A model generated the notes under the pieces. It saw nothing but the letters and a program-made list of their open reading frames with translations, was not told where the DNA came from and did no database searches. The translations under genes and the position numbers were made by a program. Of a stretch of 64,000 nt of DNA, positions 26,481-39,815 are shown in pieces. Every line of letters begins with the position of its first letter. Position 1 is the first letter of the stretch. This DNA is from Lunularia cruciata (lineage: Eukaryota > Streptophyta > Marchantiopsida > Lunulariales > Lunulariaceae), in assembly GCA_948567375.1 (NCBI GenBank), contig OX419759.1, positions 61,543,493-61,607,492 on the forward strand, read 5' to 3'.

Positions 26481-27270
26481 TGAGTAGTACTTGGACGTAG
26501 AAATCCCAATGTTTTGGTGGAAGTGGATTTAGTGGTCCTATGAGCTAGCTTGTCTCTCACTCAAGATGAACCTCTGATGGTTATTATGGTAGCATACCAT
26601 GGACTAAGAAGGAAAGGAACCACAACTCCATCATACTCGTCCAAGGCTAACACTCCAAGACTCAAGACATTGCTCACTAGAGAACTCAATGAGAGAGAGA
26701 TAGTTGCAAATGAAAGGATGATGAGTACCTCCTCACCCCTTGTTTATATATTTGTGAAATAGTTATGCACTAAAGTTACTATTTACTAAAGTAACTCAAG
26801 TAACTAGGCTAATATTCAAGTAAAGTCAAAATGTATAAAGGAATATCTATCCACATGGGCATATTCCACTAAGAATTTGATCTTATCTTGACCCAACTAC
26901 TAAGTCAAGGATTCCTTCACATGGGCTATCCTTGGACTATAGAAGAATCCTTAACAAAAAGGCTTGTGTGCCCAAGAGTTCTCAACTCTTTCCTCAAAGC
27001 CAAACACCTAAGAATAATACCAAGTAAAAACACTAAAATCCAAAATATTGGTGCTCATCTTTTCCACTTCCTCTAAAGCAAGGTCCCTACTATCTTAGCC
27101 ATGACTAAATTTAGCTAATCATGATTAATGTTAAACCATCCTTTATCTATATAAATAATATCTCTCAATTACTTGTTATACTAAGCTAAATATCACAATA
27201 CCACACATATGCACAAATCCATAAATTCAGTCCATAAATTCCATCTATCCCATTCTTGCTCTAATACCAA

Positions 27271-27693
27271 TGTAAAGACTAAGACCAAAGAGGGAAATAG
27301 GAGAATGGAAGATCACATTGGGACACTTGAATGTGGAAAAACTCCTAATGTCTAGCATGAGCTCTGGCTCTTGTATTTATGGGGAGCATACAAGGCTCTT
27401 GAGAAGCTTCTCAAGAAGCTTCCTTGAGTCTCTTTCTTGAGTGCAAGCCAAGTTAACCGGGAAGTTTCTCAAGAAATTTCTTTTTGAAGCCGCTTACTTG
27501 GCATGCAAGCTAAGCTGGTTGGAAGTTTCTAGAAGCTTCCTTCTAAGAAATATTTACTTGGAGTGCAAGCTAAGCTAGTGGGAAGCTTCACAAGAAGCTT
27601 CCTAGATACTTCTAAGACATTCTATGCTAATTTGGCCTATTCAATACTTTATTAATCTTGACTAACTTCATCATTAAACTCCATATTGTTACA
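27271..27693 (-). repeat. 5' LTR of E3
   Basis: It lies directly beside the minus-strand primer binding site and is about the same length as the 3' LTR. Confidence 0.9.
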
Positions 27694-27744
27694 GAATTAG
27701 CCTTAGCCCTTTGGTGTGTATGAAGTTGAAGGCAGTCTGACTTC

Positions 27745-28140
27745 CTTGCTATTGACCAAATAGAACTAGAGGATTTGGGTTCCATGGAAGTAGATATAGA
27801 GATCAATGGTTGCCTAATTCAGTCAAGACCCATTGATTTAGGATCAAGAGTAAACAACATGATGGAAGAGACTTTTCATAACCTATGATACACTACTTTT
27901 GATCATATACAACAGATCCTTAGGTTTGTAGATCAAACAAGATGGAGACCATGGGGTATGTCAAAAAAGGTCTCTACTACCATTGGTGGAATAACATTTC
28001 ATTTTGACTACATCATCCTTCATCTTGTTATAAAGACATGTTACCTTGTACTAATAGGGAGACCATAGTTGTATGGAGCCCAAGTGGAAGTTGACTGGCA
28101 CAAACTCAAGTTTAAGATACCAAGTCAATGAAATCACAAC
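27745..28140 (+). pseudogene. Protease fragment of element H
   Basis: The plus-strand frame reads INGCLIQSRPIDLGSRVNNM, then GGITFHFDYIILHL and YLVLIGRP. This is the layout of a retroviral-type aspartic protease: active-site D-L-G-S, then a late LIGRP/LLGRPW-like motif. One stop follows IGRP. Confidence 0.65.
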
Positions 28141-29035
28141 CTATGGCAATATGCTAGAAGAAGGTCTTGCACCTAGGAGAGATGGTAACCTCAAGGAAGG
28201 AATATACCAAAAAATCATCAAATGATGATAACAAGTCTTCAAGTGACAATGTTGTAAACTACCTTAAGTGCTACAAGATCAAATACAAAATTGAAGGAAG
28301 TGATCATCCCAAAAGTCAAGAAGGCAATTTCATGTTGTTACTCTTATTTCTTCACAATTTTCCTTTGTTGATCATATCATGCTTGAGTGCTAGAGAACCA
28401 ATAAGAATGTTTCATTTACTCAAAAAAGTGCATCAAAGGGAGAGGTATTTGAACTAATGATGCTAGAAGCTAGAATGGAGCAACACTCAAAGTGATGTAG
28501 GATAATCCCTAATACTTACAAGCCAACATGCTTGTAGGATGTTCAACAATTGGAGTGATGTAGGATGATCCCGAATGCTAACAAGAAGGATGAGTCTATA
28601 GGCCAAATGATTTACATGGCCAAATGATTTACATGGTATCAAGGTGGCAAGCAAATTTGTGTCACAAAGGAGGATGAGAAGCACTCAAAGAGGTGTAGAA
28701 TGACCTCAAGTGTTGGAGGATAGAACAACACTTGGAGTTTTGTGGAATCATTTGGAGTCCTAATAGAATGAGAGGTATAGGCTTAAGTGCCACCATGATT
28801 TGAATGTGCTGCCAATAGCACTTGTTGTGAACAGCCATTACACACAAGATAACTATTGGCACTTGGTGAGCAAGCATAGCATGAGAGAAAGTAATTAGGA
28901 ATGAATTTTTGGCATGTGGGAGGGTGACTTCTCACCAAGGACAGCATGCAAAGGCCTTTTCCTACATAATGGCAGGTGCTTACCTGCCCTATAGCTTTAG
29001 ATCTTCAATCAAGATATCATTAGTTGCCAATCAAG
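28140..29035 (+). other. Degenerate linker region of element H
   Basis: This is lysine- and serine-rich broken frame sequence. It contains an 18-bp direct repeat (ggccaaatgatttacatg) near 28598-28636 and no recognisable domain. Confidence 0.35.
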
Positions 29036-29039
29036 AAGT

Positions 29040-29700
29040 AAGGCAAGTCCAAGACAACATTTTGGGCTATTGATCATCAATGTAAGCATGTATTATATCA
29101 AAGGAAGTTCTTACCACTTGGGTTAAGAAATGCTCCTACCAAGTTCTAAAGGATCATGGACAAGATACTAGCAAGGTTTGATTTTGCTCAATGTTATATT
29201 GATGACATTTTGGTCTATTGCACTATTGTGGAGGAGCATGAGAGATATTTGTTGGAAGTATTTGAGAGGTTAAGATCTCATGGACTCAAAATACATCTTT
29301 GAAAGTGTAGATTCTTCCACAAGTAGGTTGAGTATTTAGATCACACTATCTACCTTAGAGGACTTTGTGTTTAGCATACCAAGGTGGAAGCTATTGCATG
29401 TATTCCTTGGCATGTGGATGTAAGCAAAGTGCAAGTATTCCTTGGGTTGGCAAACTTCTATCACCAATATGTTAGACAATTAAGTGCTATTGCCAAGGCC
29501 TTGATGAAGCTGACCAAGCTTACCCAAGAGTGGTTTTGGAGAGATGAGCAGGAAAGAGCATTTCTAGAGCTTGAGGAGAAGTTGAAATCTGCCCCCATTC
29601 TTAAGAGACCGATCAAAGGATGACCATTCTAGGTTTATATTGATTGGAGTACATTGGGGCTTGAAGTAATGCTCACCTAGCAAGATGATGAAGGAAGCTC
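29040..29700 (+). pseudogene. Reverse transcriptase/RNase H fragment of element H
   Basis: The frame reads LPLGLRNAPTKF, then CYIDDILVYC with the YxDD box intact (about 29190-29222), VFERLRSHGLKIHL, KCRFFHK and EYLDHTIYLRGL. The open frame 29384-29623 follows with VQVFLGLANFYHQYV and FWRDEQERAFLELEEKL, and then an RNase H start (YIDWSTLGLEVML). This lineage differs clearly from families 1 and 2. Confidence 0.82.
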
Positions 29701-29869
29701 ATCATAAGAATGGGGCGGTTTGATGGTGTAACCTACTAGTGGTGCAATATGCAAACAATGTACATCAATTTGTTACCAGATGTGTGGTTTGTGACCAAGT
29801 TAGGGTATCATTTTATGCTCCTATTTAATAGTTACACCCATTACTTATTATGGCTTATCATTGGAATTT

Positions 29870-30350
29870 GGACTTTATTGAACCTTTATCATTGACTATA
29901 AAACATCATTGCTTTGTTTTGGTTATGGTAGAGCACTTCTACAAGTGGATTGAGTTGGAGATACTTCTTGACAACTCCAATGAAGGACAATGTATTTGTT
30001 CCTAGATTGTGTTCTTAGTCACTTTGGAGTACCAATTGAGGTTTTGATTGATCAAAGGTATAAAGTTCTTGGGAGAATATTTTGTGACAAGGCATTGATT
30101 GATCATTATATTACCTCTCAAGATCACCTTGAGACAATTGGCTTAGTAGAGAGATTGGTTTAGACGATGAAGAGTGGATTACATAAGTATGGTTTGCAAA
30201 GAGGCCACTTGGGAGACTAGGATCTCTAATTACCTTGGTTGGCCATGGGCTATCAATTCAACTGGCAAGCCTCCTTAGCATCCTTCTCTCCTTACTTTCT
30301 ATTTTATGGACAAGATCTAGATTTACATATAGCCATTTCTTTGTGATGTT
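29870..30350 (+). pseudogene. Integrase fragment of element H
   Basis: The frame contains CVLSHFGVPIEVLIDQ (about 30009-30056), DHYITSQDHLETIGLVERLV (about 30100-30160) and LPWLAMGYQFNWQASLASF, then SPYFLFYGQDL. These match the core and C-terminal part of Ty3/gypsy integrases. It holds stops and frameshifts. Confidence 0.75.
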
Positions 30351-31219
30351 AATGTAGTTTTGGATTGGATGATCCAAATGTATGGATGAGTGCATGTTCT
30401 CAATGGGAAAAGATCTTTGGGAAAGTGATGCCAATAGCCTTTGAGAACTTAGCAATTGCTCAACAAAGGGTTTACCTAATACTTTTCTTCTATTTGAGTA
30501 GGAGGTTATAGATCCTTGATCTTTTGTTCTTTATCAAGGTAACTATGTATATATATAGCAAATTGCACTAATGATACTTGATGTCACTAAAGGCCATACT
30601 ATCTTTAAGAGTGTGTGAGGTTTTGCATTCTGGAGTCCTTGTATTGGAAGGATATGATGGTGTTGTTTGGAAGGATCATGTGTGAAATTGTGCACCATGC
30701 CACCTCCCAAACATTGATGGAATTATGCTTCCAAGCTCAGAACTTGTACATGCAAGCTTGCGGTGTATGTTATGTGGCTCTTCTAGTGGAGATACTACTA
30801 TGTTGGTGTCTGATAGTTGTTTGAGAGGATGGTTTTTGGTATGTTTGACTCCTCTCCTCATAATGGTTCCTCAAGGACAATGGTTATGTCCTAGATGTAC
30901 TTGACCTATAGATACTTCACCCTTTATATGGCATATATTACAGATAGGTAACTAACAATGGAGCTTGCAGATAGGCACCTAAGAATGGGGCTTGATAGCA
31001 CCCGGCCACTTGATCTTTGCCCGCCATAAGGCATATTATATACTTGGAGTAGATTGCTATCTAGAGTTAGAGGGACCTAACCGCCAGTTAGGGAAGCAAT
31101 AGTGGCACCTTAGGATTGATGCATGACTTATGTGTGATTTGTGCTTCTATAATGTATGATATTTACAATGATGTATGCTATATAGTGATGTATATATGCA
31201 TGAAAATTTTCATGAATTT
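30350..31219 (+). other. 3' untranslated part or LTR of element H, unresolved
   Basis: No coding domain is recognised after the integrase. The end (31080-31215) repeats the end block of the 31220-31720 unit (ctataatgtatgat, ctatatagtgatgtatata), which suggests tandem copies of a ~500-bp unit. Confidence 0.35.
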
Positions 31220-31705
31220 TGTAGTACCAAAGCTAGTTTGATCCAATGTTGGAATGTTATTGTTAAAAGTCATAGGTATTTTGGTAGTTACACTTTGACT
31301 ACTTGTTGGCGGTCTGATTTCATGTTAGGGTTACTAATCACATTAGGACTCACTTTCACTTGCACCATTTGCATCATAGGATGTGCCATTAGCAGCATTC
31401 TTAGGGCTAGGGACCTAGGTTGAATAAAGAGGTATACCTTTGATGTGCAATTCCAAAGTGCTCACTTCTCTAATGATGGGCCTTTGAGTTCTTGGCTATG
31501 GTGAACAGAGGCTGGTGAGCACCACATGGAGTCTTTTAGCTATAGTGGATGTGGCTTGGTTATATTAGTGTTTGATTGTTGGCAGATTTTTGAGTGAAAG
31601 ATCAAGTATAAATATGATTTGAGTAGAAGAATGAACTAATTCTTATGGTACTTTAGAGTTCACGTATGACTTATGTGTGAGTTGTGCTTCTATATTGAAT
31701 GATGT

Positions 31706-31720
<15 letters not shown>
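31220..31720 (+). repeat. Dispersed repeat with PBS-like start, copy 2
   Basis: It begins tagtaccaaagc, a further degraded form of the PBS-like start at 2526, and aligns with 2526-3050. Confidence 0.5.
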
Positions 31721-31770
<50 letters not shown>

Positions 31771-31980
31771 GAGGTTGAGACTATTCTTTAGTTGGCTCAC
31801 AAATTACCTTTTAGCTATAGTGGATGTGGCTTGGTTATATTAGTGTTTGATTGTTGGCAGATTTTTGAGTGAAAGATCAAGTATAAATATGATTTGAGTA
31901 GAAGAATGAACTAATTCTTATGGTACTTTAGAGTTCACGTATGACTTATGTGTGAGTTGTGCTTCTATATTGAATGATGT

Positions 31981-32051
<71 letters not shown>

Positions 32052-32089
32052 GAGGTTGAGACTATTCTTTAGTTGGCTCACAAATTACC
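31533..32089 (+). repeat. 275/282-bp tandem duplication with TA microsatellites
   Basis: Copy 1 is 31533-31807 and copy 2 is 31808-32089. The flanking unique parts look identical. The only visible difference is the length of the internal TA tract (31708-31764 versus 31983-32045). The duplication is therefore very recent, or an assembly or read-collapse artefact at the microsatellite. Confidence 0.95.
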
Positions 32090-35000
32090 AAAGGCACACT
32101 GGATGGTCCTTCATCACTGACCTATCTTTAGTTGTCAATTTCAAAAGCTCATCCTATTGAAGATGGTATGTAAATTCAATTTGCTTGATGGTCAATTCAA
32201 TTCTAGACCAAAGCTCTCAAGTGCAATTACATCAATCTTGTCATATGAATGAATCTTGTCATTCTTGATTTTGTCTCAAAAGTTGAAGGTATTTCCTACA
32301 CATCTTTCTCATCTTCTCCATACAATTCATATTTGAAAGTCCTTTTTTGCCTCCAAAGTTGCATGGCCTAACCCTTGATTAGGATATCTATCTCTTTAGA
32401 TTTTCCTTTCTTTGCTTCTTTTGCTGCACATTCCACTACCACTTCACTCTCTCAAAAAGTGACATCCTTTGCAATGGAACCCTAGATAGAATCTTGATTC
32501 CCTCCTTCCTCAAAGACTTTTCTGAATGCAATGCATTCCAAAGATATCTTCTCACTTCCACTTAGCAATCCCAACTAAAATAAAATAAATTATTGAAGGC
32601 TCTTTAAAATGCAAAGTCTTGTCAATAAATTTGTTACACATCTATTGTGTATGGCTATGGAACATGTACATCCAATCAATTGCTTGTCCTTCAAACATGT
32701 GCTTGGATAAAGGTACCCAATTAGGCATTAGATATGTGGTGAGTTGCACTAAAATAAAGTTCATGATAGCCAAGATAATGCCTTGCTTCAAAGGGTGGTC
32801 TCAAGAGTCATTTTCTGGCCATCCATTTTGCATAGTCTTTTTCTCCTTCATGAATAAGTTTTTTATATAGTCCTTGACCATCTTAATTCTTCAAAGGGTT
32901 GGTGCATTATGGTTCCTCATCAATCTCTTTGCCAATATTCATTGCCACATTTTTCCAATCCTATAGAAGAAAGATCAGGTGCAACAACTTGAGGATCTCT
33001 CAATGGATTAACATCTAGAATTAGTTCACCTTTGGTGTTTGTACATTGATTCCTTGTTCCTTGTTTTTCCACTTCAATACAATACCAAAAGCCATCATGT
33101 TGGCATGGATTGAGAATCTCTCATTGGGCATCATCTAGAATTCCTTTCTCAATTTTCTCTTTCTCATCTACAAACAAGCTACGCTTGAAATATGCTTTGG
33201 AGTTGAAAGCATTGAACTCTAAAGACCAATTTGCATTCACAAAGTTTGTTCTTGCTTGATAATCTCTACTTCAAGAAGTCTTAAGGTTCTTTGTTAAACA
33301 TCCCAAAAATTTATTCAAGAGATCTTGTTGTCTTCTCATGCATCCCATACTATTTGAAGAATTTTCCTAATGGTATTTTCACTTTGTGCATGGCTGTGCA
33401 GGAAGTGATCCTTCACTTTCTAGCAATCACTTTACTTTCTTGAATTTAAAACTTATTTCAAGGTTAGCTTTAAAGTCCTCATCAAACTTTGGAATCCATA
33501 GATAAATTTAGAAGTTAGGTTTGAGTTCAAAATGCCAAGTTCAAGTCCTTCTAATTTCAATTAATATTGCCAAACTTTACAACTCAGGTCTTAATGGGAA
33601 GCTTTGGAGACACTACTTCCAATTGTACATAACTCATTCATTTTGTCACTAGAAATTTTTACTCAAAAGTTCCTCAAGATAACTTATGGATTGTTCTCCA
33701 AAGTTACGAGTTACACTAGGGAAGTAACTTCAGAGGAAATAGACAATTTCAAATGCTTCCCAAAAGTAATACTTTGAAGAATCTTGCTTTACTATACAAA
33801 ACAAAGAAAAGTTAAAAAATTGAAAATAGTGGTACAATAGATTCCTTAAAGGACTTCCCTATCATATATTGGCAATCAACTAAGAACATTGATTCCCTCT
33901 TATGGGAAGTTCTATTATAGTTAAGAATAAGAATCCAAGAGGATTTACAAACTTCTATAAGTTGTCCAATGATGGATATATACTTGAGATGATATTAAAA
34001 GTGTTCTAAATATCTTTTTCTAAGACAACCAAATTTTGGTGGATATTTAAGAGTGAACTAATTCCAAGAGATACAACCTCACAACCTCTTGTAAATTTCC
34101 AAATAGATGGGTACTAAGATGCTCATAGAGGTGAGAAAAATATTAAAATATAGTAGTTCACTAAACAAGTTGCAATTAATCTTCCTTTGGAGCAATTTGG
34201 CACTTGTGTCCTTCTTCATCATGTAAAGTCTACTAATACTTAACACATGATTAAATGATATATGATTCTCCCAATATCTATTACTACTATATGTGTTTGA
34301 AACAACTATATAAGGCCATTAGATCATAATTTATAAGGAAGGAATATCTTATATATTCATAAATTATACTTGAAGAATACCTTGAGAAGTAATCTTTGAT
34401 ATACTTATAAATCATTCTTGATTATCCACTTTAGGAAAGATAATTGGCTAAGCACAATACATGAGCAAAAATTGATCTATCAAAACATGATAACTACTTA
34501 GATATTTAAAGACCTATAATGATACTACTATCCTTGTAGAAAACATAACAAATATAAAGAGTAAATGATACTTCTCTCATAACCAAAGATATAATTGATG
34601 ACAAAAGGAAATAGGCTCAATATTAAGATTAACCATGGACAATAAAATTACTTTTGAGTATTATATAGTCAAGAGTACTTTCAAACACTTGCAAATCATA
34701 CTGGTTCAATGTTGGCTAATGAGTAGATGTGGATTTATGATATATGCACTTTTCACCAATTGCAAATTTCATTTCTCTCATGGAAATAACTCTTTATTCT
34801 TGTCTAAATGCACTTCTCCATCTTGAAAAGAGAGAGTTGTTAGTTGGTGTGGAGCTCATCCGTCAACCATGCACTTGTGTTCTAATGGTTGACCACACTA
34901 CTCTTTATTCTTCCTGCATCCTTTTTACATTGTTAGATATAATGGTTTGGGGTCTAAATGCATTCCATCTTGTCTTAATTAGTAGGATAAATTCAATCAA

Positions 35001-38000
35001 TATCAACTTTTTCCTACAAGGTAATAATTAACAAAGATTGATGTTTATAAAGTATTTGGTATGCTCTACTAAGTAACTTGTATTGAGAGATCTCCACAAC
35101 AAAAAAACATAGATATACCTTGAAGGAAAGAAAAATAATAGTACAAAGCACCAAGGAGTGCTAGAGGGAAATCAAGCCTAAAACTCAATGCAATGCATAG
35201 CTTAAAAAATAAAGCAAAACCATGACTTCCAAGCTAGTGCACAAAGGAAGGCTACAAAACAACCAACTAAAAAAGACCAATAAATTTGTTGCTAGACTGT
35301 GTGATAAAGTTACTCTAGTGGTATATAGTATGTGAATGTAGAAGGCCCTAGACATGATAAGCACTTCATTGCTGCTGCTCATCTACAAAGATCCAAGGCT
35401 CGAGAGTGCTATGATGCCCTTGAAACTCTTTGTTAAAAGTAATTGTTCAGTATGGTTTTGGAGACAACCATAGTTCTTTTCCTTTGCAATGAACCTCATG
35501 CTTCTTCCCTAAGTAGTCCATCAAAGTGGTGATAAATATACCCAAAAATCTCCAAAGCTATAGGAATAATAGTATCAAAGGTGAGTATGATGTATAATGA
35601 TTCTTTTTTCCCCATGGTCTCTTTATGCAATAGTGTTTGTCAAACATTGCATAGAGACCTTAGGTTTACAAGTCCAAACTTGTTAATGCAAGGTATGGAG
35701 CCCATGTGCAATTCTCACTCCATCAAAATTTCCACAAAGATTCTAGTTCCCAATAGAAGGCATGAGAATGTTGGGATATCCACTACAAATAGAGTATTAC
35801 TACCATTTGTTCATCTTCAACACATTGGTTTAGGCCACAACCTATGCTCACTTACTTCCTAGGTTGGGGAATGTATATGTAGTCTATTCTATCCTAGTAC
35901 ATTACTATCTCCTCCTAGCTTCCTATTTAGCTTTCACATGCCCTCCTACAAGGACATTTCTACTTCACTTTTGATATGTTGACCTTGTTAGGGGCCATAT
36001 ATGTTTCCACAACTATTACAAGAGTAATGTAGACTATAGAAGTCCTACCCATAGCCATGGGAGGATGTGGTCTCATACTACATGAGGCCATTACACCATC
36101 AACCTTTATAGGTACATGTGCCCAAGAGGTCTCCCTCCTAGCTGACAGGTTCTTACACCATGGTTGTCCTTTTTTATTCGCACCGATAACAATAGTAGAT
36201 TCAACTTCCCACAACTTTTAGATACATGTAAAATTAGCTCTTGATCTTTTGCCAAGCCTTGCATACATATCACTCCCAACATTTGTCAACATTGTATCAC
36301 TCCAAGAAGATTTAGGCAAACATCAATTAGCATATGCACACCCTTACCATCATGCTCATTGACATGCCATTATTTGATAGAGATAAGATTCTTTCTTGTG
36401 GGGAGAAAGGCTCCAAAGCTTTGCTCCATGCCTCCTCTTTTATAGAAGAGTTTTGCTTCATGTATAAGGAGTTCTCTATTACACTCTAATTGTGTTTGTG
36501 TCTCTCTCATCTGGCCTTATTAAGGTTTCTAGACATAAATTGCATGTTGTTCCACATATTACACAAAAATCATACATATTTTATGATGTGTTGTAAGCAA
36601 AGAGCTCATGAGAGTTCATAAATCCATTTATGATATGGTGGCTTAGCTCCTCCAATCATACAATCCCAATTATAGATGAAGTGGTGTTTGGACCTACCAA
36701 GACCACCTTCATACAAAGTGAGAGCAAATATTGTCACATTCACAAATGATTGGCATACTTTGTTTGATATAGTGGTTGAAAAATCCCCACAAGTAAAGAA
36801 ATTGGCACAAGCATCCTCCAAAGGGCCTAAGACATAGGTATTGTTGGAGAAGGATAAAAAGAGATATCATGGAAAAGAAATTGCAACACTTGTAAAGTTG
36901 TATAATGAGCTATGGCAAAAAGAGGTCTCCCTAGCATGTACCCTTGATAGTTGGTAACTATGTGAAGTTTCTTATGGTAAATGATGAATATACATTAAAG
37001 AAATTTTTATGCCATAGAATGTGTGGAAATATAATCAAGGAGGAAATGTAATATCTTGCTATGAAAAGAACACAATGTAAAGTCAAACAAGAAGTGGTAT
37101 TGAAAGCATTGGAGAGATCTACTTGGACCACATCCTAGTCAAGATGGAGATCCAAGGATGCTCTAGTGCTAGCAATAATCATCTTTCACTCCTTGAAGTG
37201 GCCATCAGAAATTGGTATGGAGATAAAAAAGAAGAAGAAAACAAGCATCTTAGCTTCAAGAAAATGGTATGTGAAACTACACAAAGAAATACATCCTCAA
37301 TGGAAATAGGGCAAACACCAAATTTCTCCTTTGATAGAGCAAGGAGAAAAGATGCACCAAACAAATGAGGTGCACTAGAAAGCAATATATTGATGAAAAG
37401 TAAAGAGAAGAGTAGAACAAGGATCTAGAGTAAATGGGGAGAGACAATCAAATAGGTGATCAAAGAATAGACCTAATAGACCACTCATTGAGAAATGCAA
37501 AGAATGAAGTAAAGCATGAGCAAAAATGGACTTTGTAAACTAAAGCTTCTCATCTTGCTAATAGTCATAGAGGAAAGAGAGGAGCTCCTCCTTGGCCATT
37601 GGATGGAGCTTCTATAATGCAAATAGAGTATCAATGGAGAAGTATACTAGTGCTTGGGATGCATGTTTATATTTCCTTGCTTAGCTAACCTCAAGGAGTG
37701 ACAAAGGCAAAGATGCTCTTGAAGAGTGCAATGGGACCATATAGACTTTGCAATCCTCCTAGCTATTGCTTGTGCACATATGGTCTACTCATCCTAAAGT
37801 GTTGACTAATCTCCTTGTAAGAACCTATTAATCCTAGAGGTGGTTTCATAGTGTCTTGATGCAATCCCATGGGTTCGTAGGAGAAAAGTCCATTGTGGAG
37901 AGATTGCTAATAAGGTCCATGTAGATACATCCCTACCTTGGTCATCAGCCAAGTTAACTCAAAATAAGAAGAAGAGCATGAAGCTATCGTAGCAACACAA

Positions 38001-39447
38001 GGATTCTAATATACATGCAAGGTCTAGGTAAACCAAGTAAGAATGCTTGGATAGGATCTAGAGAGTGTAACCAAGAGTAGTAGTTTGGTGAAGCCTAAGG
38101 AGCAAGGACCGGTATACAAAGATGGTCTAGGGGAGGAGAAGTTGTAGCCTCTGCCCTCATTCATAGGCATCTAGCTTGCCCTTGGTGCTATATCAGACCA
38201 ATGCATACTTATGGCAATCCGTGCAAGACTATGTGAGTTACTAGTGGAGTGTATGGAAGGGTATGCTAAGTGAATCATAGGAGGGATCTAGCTTGTAGTG
38301 GTGGAGGTATATAGAATTGAGAGAGAGATCTGACTTTTTACTAATGGGAGGTTTATAGAGCTAGAGAAGGAATCATGGTAAGGAGAGGAGGCTATGGAAT
38401 GGGACCTCCAAAGGACAATCAAGGAGATGGAAGTGAAACAATCAAGCTGAACCTAGAGCACAATAAGAGTGTGTTAAAAGAGTTAATGCCATGATCTTCT
38501 TCCTATTTGCACATATGAGGTGCTAGACAAGGAAACATTGCATATGGTAGTCCATCTAACTAGCTATGCTAGCAAACAATAAAGAGGCATCATAAAGTAA
38601 TATATTAAATGGAGTAGATAGAACATAATACATAATTGAAAAGAAAAAAATCAAGAATAGATACAATAAAATCTAAACCAAAAAAGGAAGCCCTTGTATA
38701 TCTCTTGTAGGGCCTCACACAAGTGCATAGTGGAAACTACATGGCTAGAAAATGACCCATAGCAAACATAACACACAAATATAAAAAAGAAGTAGATTAC
38801 AAGAGAAGGACTATGTACATAAAAATGACAAATAAACTGCAAATAGGAGAAGTGAGAGGAGCTTATTTGCAACCCAAAAAAGTTCCTACCTCCTCCACAA
38901 TGAACTATATGGTCACATTTGCCTGCTTATCCTCTCTAGCAATGTATCGCTTATGATCCAAACCACCCTACCAATTAACTTTGCAAAGGTGGGTCCCATG
39001 TTAGGCACTAACATTCTTATTTAGTTATCTTCTTGCTATTGCAATAACAACTTTCTTTTGTTGATTTAGTTGATAGTAGTTCAAGTTGTGCTCTCCATTT
39101 AAATTTGGTATGTGTCACTATTGGCTAGTGTTGTATCTCCTTGTGCTTTGGATGGTTAAGTAAAAAAATTATAAATTGATATACAACAACTACCTTGTAA
39201 AATAGAACATCAATTAATAGCTCCTTTAGACATTGGATGGTTGTTGGTTTTGAGCAAAGAGGTAGAATAGCCGATTGGGATGAACTAAGATATATAGAAA
39301 AAACTAGCAATGTGAGCAATAGATATTAAGTCACTTAATGTTATTGAAGAAGTCCAATTTGCAAAATCTACAGAATTGGTATCCTTGATGATTACTGACC
39401 AACTTGTTTCAAAGGTGTTTGTTTGGGTTGCTTTGCACAAGCTTATT
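32090..39447. other. AT-rich degenerate DNA without recognised genes
   Basis: These 7.3 kb are repeat-like and low in CpG. Frames are short on both strands; the longest are 34744-35031 (+, 95 codons) and 35581-35862 (+, 93 codons). None shows a domain I can name, and I saw no LTR pair or tRNA gene here. It is probably very old transposon debris. Confidence 0.4.
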
Positions 39448-39815
39448 TGTAAAAGATTGAGACCAAGGAGAGAAATAAGAGAGAAATAAGAGAATAGAAA
39501 GTGAAAATCACATTGGGACTCTTGAATGAGGGAAACTTTGAATGCCTAGCATGAGCTTCAGCTGTAGTATTTATAAGGAGTATACAAGGCTCTTGAGAAG
39601 CTTCTCAAGAGGCTTCCTTAAGCTGCTTTCTTGGAGTGCAAGCCAAGTTAACCAAGAAACTTCCTCCTAGAAGTCACCAATTGGCATGCACTTTACTCAA
39701 TACTTGGAAGGTACCAAGTAGCTTCTTAGATACTTCTAGATTATTCTAAGTTAATTTGGCCTATTTTCTACTTTGTTAGCCTTGACTAACTATCTATAAA
39801 CTCCATATTGTTACA
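39448..39815 (-). repeat. 3' LTR of E4
   Basis: This 368-bp LTR starts tgtaaaag and ends gttaca on the plus strand. It is shorter than the E3 LTRs and lacks part of their aagctt-block repeats. Confidence 0.88.

Larger units (their letters stand above)
21283..27693 (-). mobile_element. Ty3/gypsy chromovirus E3 (family 2), nearly complete, minus strand
   Basis: The LTRs are 21283-21707 (3' LTR) and 27271-27693 (5' LTR), starting tgtaaa and ending gttaca on the plus strand. The primer binding site reads ttggtattagagca on the minus strand at 27257-27270. A purine tract next to 21708 serves as polypurine tract. The flanks caatt (21278-21282) and gaatt (27694-27698) are a target duplication with one mismatch. 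It probably inserted in element H. No solo LTR is nested in it. Confidence 0.9.

Noticed and set aside
31708-32045. TA tracts as a possible replication origin or promoter
   Set aside because: They are simple microsatellites within a tandem duplication; nothing else supports a regulatory role.
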